Positions 56,061-64,000 of a stretch of 64,000 bases of DNA are shown one piece after another (position 1 is the first letter of the stretch; every line of letters begins with the position of its first letter). The notes below the pieces were generated by a model. That model was not told where the DNA came from, made no database searches, and was given only the letters and a program-made list of their open reading frames with translations. The stretch comes from Clitopilus passeckerianus (lineage: Eukaryota; Basidiomycota; Agaricomycetes; Agaricales; Entolomataceae). The stretch spans positions 124,001 to 188,000 of the forward strand of contig CALYLX010000096.1 in assembly GCA_944990035.1 (NCBI GenBank). The letters are read 5' to 3'. The translations under genes and the position numbers were made by a program.

Positions 56061-57642
56061 ATGCCGGGACATATGAAGGTCGTCCCAGTGAGTAACAGTC
56101 AATCGACTTCAATTTTATTACTGTCTCACGATGTTTAGTCTCAAAGGAACCTTCGTTTGACCGTGCCGATACCTCCTTCAGAGAAGGTTGCATCTGTCCG
56201 CGTTGTTATACAATATCAGTCCGGCTGACAGGAGAGTCATGCAGATACTGGAAGCTCTGAGGCTGGGTGAGCCTGCCAGTCTGAGTTCCTCCCAGCTATC
56301 CTAATATTTACATCAGCGGTACGGCGGTGGATAGCATTGAAGCTGCGGATTCTCGTGCCGTCGATACAGTTGACGCTGAGAATGACGCTGCAAGTTATAG
56401 AGATCCCGACTACTACTGGGATATGGTGACTTTCGAAGTAAGTACCGTATGGCCTCTGCTCTGAGTAATAACTTATTGAGCTATTCAGCTTTGGGATACT
56501 TTGTTTAGGGTGCCCATCCATCATTTCACCAAGCGGGCATCTTGCTTTCTTGTGGAATCTAACCGAATATCGATAGAGTGGCCGGGGCCCAGTTTAGAGC
56601 CTGTCATCAGACTCTACCCCCTTTGCTCAGGTCTCGATGACTTTACCGACCTTCTGAGCATATTATGTCCGCAGTAAGGTTTTTGTTCATCCATTAGGCA
56701 TCGTTGTCAACTAATCACGGCTCCAGTATCTTCAACGTGCGACCCCGAGCTTGGCTATCCGTCCTACGAGTAGCTTCAGAGTTTGGGGCGGTGGAGATTC
56801 GTGACGAAGCTATCCGTCGTATCTCGCACGACCTGTCGTACAGTTGTATCTGGAGAATTATAGAGGGCATTCAGTGTGGGGCTGCAAACGTGTTTCTTGA
56901 AGGAGTAACAAGGTCACTGCACTGCGAGGCCTGCACGGACGCTAGGTCAATGGCATCGTTGTTCATCCTTAGCGACATCAACATTGGACTGAAGCTTGCT
57001 CATCTGCGAGAACAAATTCTGCGCAAGCACATATCCAGTCCCCCTCTACCCTTCGATTATCTATCCACTTGTGAAAGCCTCCTCCCCCAGGAAACCTGTT
57101 CCCTGATCGAATCTATGTTTCAGGCGGAAATTATAGGTGCCACACCCCCTGAAAGTGCATCGGATAAAGACGACAGACTTGTCAAGAGAATATTGCAGGC
57201 CAAGGTGGAACAGCGACCCGACTGTTTACGAAACGCATACACCAGTCTCGCAGAACGCTCTTCGCCTCTCAGTTTAAAGGAGTTCAAGGATCTTGGCACT
57301 CTCCAAGCGACAAAGGTCTTGCAAGCTAGGACAGAACTGCTCAAGCGCGCAGTGAAGAAGTCTATCACTATTTCCAGTTGCGGCCGACCTTTACCCCCTC
57401 ATGACCACCAAGAATGCGTTCGTCTGGCGCGGGAGGCGTTTGTAAAGGAGTTGGAGGAAGCCAAGAAGAAAGATCTGGAAATTCGTCTAATTTCTAGAAC
57501 GCGGGCATCTTCTCTAACTGGCCACGGAAATATGGCTCACAAAGACTGTACACTGATCATGGGGAATACCTATGTCGGCATCGGGACTCACCCGCAGAAA
57601 CACGCCCTCCCCAAATCCTTTCGCTTCACCTTTACTAGCTAA
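56061..57642 (+). CDS. BTB/POZ domain protein (BTB-2, about 443 aa)
   Basis: Six exons: 56061-56087, 56139-56186, 56232-56266, 56317-56437, 56489-56673, 56727-57642, total 1,332 nt. The N-terminus MPGHMKVVP is followed by an acidic stretch, then YRDPDYYWDMVTFELWDTLF and RVPIHHF, the start of the fungal BTB fold. The fold continues through GLDDFTDLLSILCP and RPRAWLSVLRVASEFGAVEI. The C-terminal 250 residues are helical, with a Lys/Glu-rich segment (EAFVKELEEAKKKDLEIRL). The very small 5' exons all keep phase, which supports the model. Family role: protein-protein adaptor, some CUL3-linked; target unknown. Confidence 0.8.
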
Positions 57643-58689
57643 CTTAGTAGGATTTTACCATCATTGGTTACTTCTCGTGTTATACGGCTCAGTCATCCTT
57701 TTATGCATCGTATTTCTTGGATAATAAGAACAATCTACGTTGGACACATGAGAAATACGGGACCTGATTCATTGTACGGCATCTGTATCAGGCAAGTACT
57801 CCTGATTGGCGTATGACATGGTATAAGCATTATTCGTAATGCACCTAATCTGTCGTAGTATACGCCTCAGCGGCAGACTCAGGAGCGAGAGAGTAAAGCG
57901 TCCAGAGTATTAACTGCGTTGCCTCGGCGGCCACATTTGCACAGAAATCATGAGTCTCGTCATTCTGTGCAATTCAGATAGCCCCATGGGCACGAGAAAG
58001 TTTCAGGCATTATAATTGAACGGGCTCGTTAAGCCCATGGGTATCGAACGACTGAAATTGCACCCTGTGTCGAACCACAAACGACCGTGGTGGTCAAGAA
58101 GCAAGCTAAGTGCGTTATCTACTTCTTTGTTTGGCATACGCGGTGCTGCCAAATAGATCGACATTGGAAATGGTGGTGACCTAGAAACCTTTGTTGGTGT
58201 CAAGACGCCGAAAATCCAGCACAATCGCCTTTTGTCCTTGATAAGCCACGCAGCCAAATGAAGAGGAAACTGATTGGCAATTAGCCGACCATTTTCGGAG
58301 CCCTTTGACAGCAGGGACTGCATCGTGCTACGACTAATTGTCAAAGAATGTCAAGAAAAATGACCATGACGACAATACTGCCTCGAGTTCTTTGTCGAAA
58401 CATGACCGTTTTAAAAGATCGAAGACTAGACACTCGCAGACAGATAACTCTTCCTTCGCTCCAAACTATCACCTCCCCGCATGTCCATGGTACGAACACT
58501 CGGCGACCACTACTCTTCCTTGATTGATCAACTTCAATAGACTCCTAGCCGAAGGGTTACTCGCCAAACTGCTGGCTCAGTTGCAACTAGTTCCAGAAAT
58601 CAAGACAATCTAATCTTCCTTCCAATCGCTTACCCGTCGTCGCAAAGCCAGTGAGTAATTACACTGGTTCCTTCTCGAGAACGAAGTTC
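57643..58689. other. Intergenic between BTB-2 and BTB-3
   Basis: About 1 kb. A 113-codon minus-strand frame (58003-58344, MTISRSTMQSLLSKGSENGR...) has no recognised domain or supporting signals and may be chance. The 5' exon(s) and start codon of BTB-3 should lie in the right part (58340-58690), but I could not fix them. Confidence 0.35.
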
Positions 58690-59983
58690 TGACGCGTCCC
58701 AAGAATACAACGATTCGAAGGTATCAATGCCATAGGTCCTTTAGATCCGCCGCACATTACCTATAGACTGTTCAAGGTAAGACTTGCGAATCTAGCGAAA
58801 TTGCTTGAGACTCATGCCTCCTTCCGGAAGATTCAGGATACTTGTTTGAGGCCCCCGAATACCGCTTTGCCAATGAAGCTGCAGGATTCTTGAAGAACCC
58901 AACACAAACCGTGGTTGACGAAGTCTTGAGAGAGGTTATCGTGCTCGAAGATGTCTCTCCCACGGACTTCGCTGCCTTAATGCAGTACTTCTATCCCCGG
59001 TGAGTATGATACATAATCTTTATACACATTCTCTGACGGGAATTCTTAGGAAAAGGCAGGCCTCCTCGCTCAATCTGCAGGAATGGGCGTCCATCCTTCA
59101 TCTAACTACCCGATATAAGGCATTGGAGCTGCGCCAGAAAGCCATGAAGCACCTCGCGAAACCCCATCATCTCACCTCCCTAGAGAAGGTGGTTCTCGGT
59201 CGTGAATGCCACACCCCTTCCTGGTTCCGTTCTAGTCTCCTCGACATCATCAAGTCGAAGGAGGAATGCACTGCTGACCAGGCGATCCATAGACTTGGTC
59301 TCGACATGGTCATTCGCATCCGCCGCGCTATGGAGAGTCTTTACAAGGAACCAATGTCCCGCCGCAAACCACATCCGCCCACTCGAAGTCCTTCTGAAAA
59401 GATCGCAGACGCGATTACTGGCGACGTTTTCTGCGACGAACTTCACGGACCGCCGGAAGACCCAACAAATCCCATCAACCAATATTGGTTTGCAAAGCAG
59501 CATGGTCGTCTCGATTTGATGAAAGGCGCCTTGTCAAAGATAGCAAAACGGCCCCAGAGCTTGGATTACGACGAAGTCAATGGGCACCATGAGGAATACC
59601 AGGACGTGAGGAGGATGTTACGGGTGAGGTTGCGATTCCGGGAGGAGATGGCTGGGAGCCTTTCATTGAAAGACTCCGACTATGAGGAGGCCTTTGACGA
59701 AGAATTTGGCGAGGACCATACGAGGATCGAAGAACTCAGCCAGGCGTTCGATATTCCTCGGTCCGATGATGCGAAGGCCGTCGACCAACCAGGTGAAGCA
59801 TCCCAGCGGACTAATGTCGCTGCTTCTGCTGCGACTCCACAGTTTCTCACTCCAATAACATCCGATACCTTCAGATGGATCGTTCACGCTGGTCTGCAAG
59901 GTCTGTGTCTAGCCTGGTTGCAGCAACCTCTGCCAAACGTCGATACAGAATCGTTTCTCCGACGATTCGGCCTTAAGCAATAA
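58690..59983 (+). CDS. BTB-like domain protein (BTB-3), 5' end unresolved
   Basis: Secure exons are 58831-58999 and 59051-59983. They join to YLFEAPEYRFANEAAGFLKN, then VLEDVSPTDFAALMQYFYPR and KRQASSLNLQEWASILHLTT with YKALELRQKAMKHL, the same order as in the other two BTB proteins here. Upstream, a 10-base micro-exon ACTGTTCAAG (58767-58776) flanked by good splice signals would give TVQ before the BTB core and join an exon ending at 58720, but no ATG was found in frame. The C-terminal half is acidic. Start is therefore approximate. Function as for the family: adaptor of unknown partner. Confidence 0.68.
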
Positions 59984-60887
59984 TGTCATCGTAATACACC
60001 TCATTTCTCCCTCTATCTTACCCCTACGCCTTTGAAAACGTCCGATATCTTCAGCCAAATGAAGGAAGAAACGTCTATTCGTATTGCCATGATGTTGGAG
60101 TGATACTTATCGTGATGGCCATTGGCGGCTGGGTAAATGATCTAAACACGGCAAGCCAGCACGTGAACTACATGGTAAATAGTTTACAACCGTGCCGGAG
60201 TCGGCACTGATGCCTGTCTTGCCTTCAAAGTTCGACCAAGCTTCCTGGGTCTCATGAGAATTTCATGAGGACGCGGTATAACGGCGTTTCTCTCTATCTC
60301 GAGAGTTTATTACCACCCATTCGAAGCCGAGGGGCGCAATAGCGCTCTTAAAAGCTGCCTCTGAGCGCAGTACCCCTCAATGTTGGCGCTCAACATTCCA
60401 GGCAGATAACATCGGCGGCTTCAGTTACTTTGCAAACGAGTTTCTCCTGTTTCTCCGTGCCATCTGGGGATAATTTTCTGTCGTCATGTATTATTGTTGA
60501 AGCGACGACCTTATTCTCTCGATGATAACCGTATCTCGAGGTGCGTAAAGTGCCGATGAATAACCACGCAGAACGGCTGACCTTGCCGCCACCAAGTTTG
60601 CAGGCTCACAGATTCTCGACGCGGAGAAAATCACAACGGAGACTCTTCGGATTCTCCCTATTGGCCAACCGCCTGGACGCACCCAACCTTGCCGTTCTCC
60701 AGGTCATCGTTTGGTGGGCGACATCGTCTTACCGCTAGCTATCATGGAGACGAGATGCTCTACCCCTCATCTTCGTCATTGCAAGCGAGGCTCTCGCAGC
60801 CCGGATATTATCCGCTCGTTTCTGGTATAAAGGCCTCCCGGTGGTCGATTGAGAAACACCAACCAACTCAACCTCGTCTTCCCAACG
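59984..60887. promoter_or_regulatory. GH7 cellobiohydrolase promoter region
   Basis: About 900 bases. A clear TATAAAGG is at 60826-60833, about 55 bases before the ATG. Two SYGGRG-type sites, the consensus of the carbon-catabolite repressor Cre1, are present: CCGGAG at 60195-60200 and CTGGGG at 60464-60469. Such sites are short and common, so repression is only inferred. No gene seen in the interval. Confidence 0.5.
60826..60833 (+). promoter_or_regulatory. TATA box of GH7 gene
   Basis: TATAAAGG, 55 bases before the ATG, the usual distance for highly expressed fungal secreted enzymes with short leaders. Confidence 0.7.
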
Positions 60888-62560
60888 ATGTTCCCAAAAG
60901 CCTCTCTCCTCGCCCTCTCCTTCCTCGCTGCAGCCGTCTCTGCTCAGCAGGTCGGTACCTCTACCGCAGAAACCCACCCCAAGTTGCCCTGGCAAACTTG
61001 CACCAAGAGCGGTGGTTGCACTACTCAATCCTCTGGTGCTGTTACCCTCGACGCCAACTGGCGCTGGCTCCACAACACCGAGGGTTATACCAACTGCTAC
61101 ACCGGGAACACTTGGGATGCCACCCTTTGCCCCGACGCTGCTACATGCGCTTCCAACTGCGCTTTGGATGGTGCCGACTACTCTGGCACTTACGGTATCA
61201 CCACCAGCGGCGATGCCCTGACCCTCAAGTTCGTCACCAAGGGTTCTGGCACGAACGTCGGCTCCCGCACCTACCTCATGGCCTCTGATTCTGAGTACCA
61301 ACTCTTCAAGCTCCTTAACCAGGAGTTTACCTTCGACGTCGATGTCTCCAACCTTCCCTGCGGTCTTAACGGCGCTCTCTACTTCTCTGAGATGGCTGCT
61401 GATGGTGGTCTCTCTGCCTACCCCACCAACAAGGCTGGTGCCAAGTACGGTACTGGTTACTGTGACTCTCAATGCCCCCGTGATCTCAAGTTCATTAACG
61501 GCGAGGTATTTTCTTCATCTCATCTTGTTATCAAGTCATACATACTGACAAAAATCCAATTAGGCTAACGTTGAAGGATGGGGCGGCTCTGACAGCGACC
61601 CTAACTCCGGTACTGGTAACTGGGGAGCCTGCTGTAACGAGATGGATATCTGGGAGGCCAACTCCATCTCTGCTGCTGTTACCCCTCATCCTTGCGATGC
61701 CGATGGTATCTCTCGTTGCGAAGGCGCTTCCTGCGGTACCTCTGACCGCTACGCCACCGTCTGCGATCCTGATGGTTGCGACTTCAACTCCTTCCGTATG
61801 GGCGAGAAGGACTTCTACGGCCCTGGTGGCACCGTCGACACCAAGCAGAAGATTACCGTCGTCACCCAGTTCATTACTGACTCCGGCACTGCTTCCGGCA
61901 CCCTCACTGAGATCCGCCGTCTCTACGTCCAGAACGGTGTCGTCATCCAGAACTCCAAGGTCAACGTTCCCGGAATCGACGCCTACGATTCCATCACACA
62001 AGACTTCTGCGATGCTCAGAAGACCGTCTTCGGAGACACCCAGCAATTCCAGAAGCAGGGTGGTTTAGCTCGCATGGGCAAGTCCTTCGAAAACGGGGTG
62101 GTTCTCGTCATGTCCATTTGGGACGACCACGCAGCCCAGATGCTCTGGCTCGACTCCACCTACCCCACCGACGGCGACGCATCCAAGCCTGGCCTCGCTC
62201 GTGGCACTTGCGCCACCGATTCCGGAGCACCCACCGACGTTGAGACCAACAGCCCCGACGCCTCCGTCACCTTCTCCAACATCCGCTTCGGTGACATCGG
62301 ATCCACCTACACCGGTGGCGGTGGAAGCGGAACCACCACTGGTCCCACCACCACTCCCCCTACCACCACCTCTCCTCCTCCTTCTGGTCCTACTCAATCG
62401 AAGTACGGTCAATGGTATGTTTTTTAAAACAATTTTCGAATGAAACTTGATCACTGACTTCATCTCTTCTAGTGGCGGTACCGGCTGGACTGGCCCTACT
62501 GTCTGCACCAGCGGCACTACTTGCACCAAGCTTAACGACTACTACTCCCAGTGCCTCTAA
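60888..62560 (+). CDS. GH7 cellobiohydrolase with C-terminal CBM1 (518 aa)
   Basis: Three exons (60888-61505, 61564-62414, 62473-62560; both introns 58 nt). Signal peptide [19 protein letters not shown], then mature [17 protein letters not shown], the classic GH7 start. The catalytic motif EMDIWEANS supplies the nucleophile Glu232, Asp234 and acid/base Glu237 (precursor numbering). After the catalytic domain comes a Gly/Thr/Pro linker and a CBM1 of about 35 residues ([18 protein letters not shown]... ending YYSQCL) with four cysteines and aromatic binding residues; the second intron splits its first Cys codon. It is a secreted reducing-end cellobiohydrolase (CBHI type) acting on crystalline cellulose. 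TATAAAGG upstream at 60826. Complete and undamaged; codon use is strongly C-ending, as expected for a highly expressed secreted enzyme. Confidence 0.96.
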
Positions 62561-63042
62561 AATACTAAAAGCCCTAGGCTGCTTGCGAAGGCTCAGGTGT
62601 TAGAATGATTATCGTGTACATATTCTTCTCCCGTCGACGATAGAGCTTCGTTTCTTGCATATCTAGACCTGTATCATACTTGTCGCTGCTTATAATGTAG
62701 ACCATTCTAAGTATCAATACCCAGTGAAAAAGACGATTCCTTCTCTTTTCCATTTCCAAGCCCCCGAGTATATGGCGAGAAAGTGATCAAAATGGCCGGC
62801 AAATCGAACCATTGTATTCAACCAAAAATTCTACGTATATTGGCAAAGGAAATATGAATCGAGTCATAGACTGGGTTCAATGCCCAGCGCTCAAGCGCTC
62901 AGCTGCTGCGGGTGGAGGAGTATTTGCACATGTTTGAATTAGAAGCCAGCAGTGATTACACAGCCACAAACCGAGTCCATTGCGACTCCTTCACGTCTGT
63001 CCGAGGCCCAACTTCATCTGCGCTCTTGCGTGTCAAAACAAC
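62561..63042. other. Intergenic, GH7 terminator side and CLF1 promoter
   Basis: About 480 bases. CTGGGTTCAATGCCCAG at 62871-62887 forms a perfect 5-bp stem with a 7-base loop, like a tRNA T-arm, but no matching acceptor or other arms are found. No gene seen. Confidence 0.5.
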
Positions 63043-64000
63043 ATGCAGGACGGTAGAGCACCAAGGTATTTTAAGTTTACAGCATGGTATGACAGAGCAA
63101 ATGTCAATTGAGCTATTCATAGGATCAAAAATCGCGCGCCAGCGGCGATTCAGGCAAGTTCAAAAGTCGGCACGCCTGACAACATGAAAAACTGACTTTC
63201 AGTCCAATAGATCACAGCTGAACAGCTGCTGCGTGAGGTAGGCAAAAATAACTGGATTATGGCGTCAGTTGCTGAGATTTTATCATCTTTCAGGCGCAAG
63301 AACGCCAGGAGTCCCAATTCAAGGCCCCCAGACAACGGGTTGAAGATTTTGAGGAGTTACACGAGTACAGGGGTCGAAAGAGGAAAGAGTTCGAGGATCG
63401 TGTGAGGCGGACGAGGGGAAACATGTGAGTTAGGTTGGGGTAATGTACGTTTCCAAAGAACTGACCCGTCATTTCTTCCTACAGTAAAGAATGGCTTCAA
63501 TATGCCAACTGGGAGGTAAGCACTTCGATTTGAATTTTGCAGAGCTCTACTGAATTTTAATAGGCCAGTCAAAACGAATTTGACCGTTCACGGTCCGTCT
63601 TTGAGCGTGCCCTCGATGTAGATCCCAGAAGCATCCAGCTCTGGCTGTCGTACACTGAAATGGAACTCAAAAACCGAAACGTTCAACACGCGCGTAACCT
63701 TTTCGACCGAGCCGTCACTCTCCTCCCTCGAGTGGATCAGCTCTGGTACAAATATGTCTACCTAGAAGAACTCCTCCAAAACGTCCCTGGCGCTCGTCAG
63801 GTGTTCGAGCGATGGATGCAATGGGAACCAGATGACAAGGCTTGGCAGGCCTATATCAAGCTGGAGGAGAGGTACCAAGAATGGGACCGTGCAAGTGCCA
63901 TTTATGAGCGCTGGGTAGCGGTGAGGCCGGAGCCGAGGACATGGGTGAAGTGGTCGAAATTCGAGGAGGAGAGGATGCGGGTGGACAAAGCCCGAGAGGT
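63043..64000 (+). CDS. CLF1: Pre-mRNA-splicing factor CLF1 (crooked neck), 5' part
   Basis: Partial; the gene runs off the window. Exons 63043-63065, 63123-63153, 63211-63237, 63294-63424, 63485-63515 and 63564 onward give [20 protein letters not shown], then AEQLLREAQERQ, the conserved CLF1 N-terminus. HAT repeats follow: [53 protein letters not shown], and [22 protein letters not shown]1/Crn scaffolds the Prp19/NineTeen complex in the spliceosome. The second intron (63154-63210) starts with GCAAGT, a GC-AG intron; the others are GT-AG. The short first exon is inferred from frame and match to family N-termini. Confidence 0.93.

Noticed and set aside
62871..62887. tRNA T-arm-like hairpin CTGGGTTCAATGCCCAG
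   Set aside because: A perfect stem-loop with GTTCAANNC, but no partner for the acceptor strand and no D or anticodon arm within 60-90 bases upstream.

Overview
The window is nuclear DNA of a filamentous basidiomycete, almost certainly an Agaricomycete (mushroom-forming fungus). Genes are cut by many short GT-AG introns of about 45-70 nt. Both strands carry lineage-typical families: stand-alone F-box proteins, fungal BTB proteins, a seven-helix membrane protein and a tandem P450 array. A GH7 cellobiohydrolase with a C-terminal CBM1 and a secreted cutinase point to a plant-litter or wood decomposer. No prokaryotic, viral or organellar sequence was seen, no tRNA or rRNA was recognised, and no intact transposon was found. 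Exon joins were worked out by hand from reading frame, splice signals and comparison of paralogues in the window, so exact starts and small exons should be taken as models.

Left part (1-23.6 kb): a 28-bp minisatellite at the window edge; two tandem paralogous F-box genes (minus strand); the separase gene (plus, about 7.6 kb, many exons); a five-gene tandem array of GNAT acetyltransferases (minus); the condensin subunit CAP-G gene (minus, about 4.7 kb); and a cutinase (minus). Separase and condensin, both chromosome-segregation factors, bracket the acetyltransferase array. Both have ACGCGT/ACGCGA (MCB-like) elements upstream, with a tight cluster at the condensin gene.

Middle part (24.2-37.2 kb): five head-to-tail paralogous cytochrome P450 genes sharing one exon plan. 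Copies 1 and 2 are recent duplicates including their promoters. Copy 2 has a destroyed splice donor, copy 5 has an extra base at a splice donor that breaks the frame, and copy 4 has cleanly lost two introns. No terpene synthase, PKS or NRPS lies beside them, so this looks like a P450 duplication array rather than an obvious biosynthetic cluster.

Right part (37-64 kb): F-box and BTB genes; two inverted hemerythrin-like (HHE) genes about 6 kb apart; a seven-helix membrane protein; a gene-poor 4-kb stretch with eroded coding scraps; a divergent, nearly identical pair of CsbD-like small stress-protein genes; a divergent F-box pair; two more BTB genes; the GH7-CBM1 cellobiohydrolase; and the 5' part of the splicing-factor gene CLF1 (crooked neck), which contains a GC-AG intron and runs off the window end.

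Most notable: the MCB-marked separase/condensin neighbourhood, the GNAT and P450 arrays caught at different stages of duplication, divergence and decay, and two inverted duplicate pairs (HHE, CsbD). I did not find a convincing wholly new multi-gene system.
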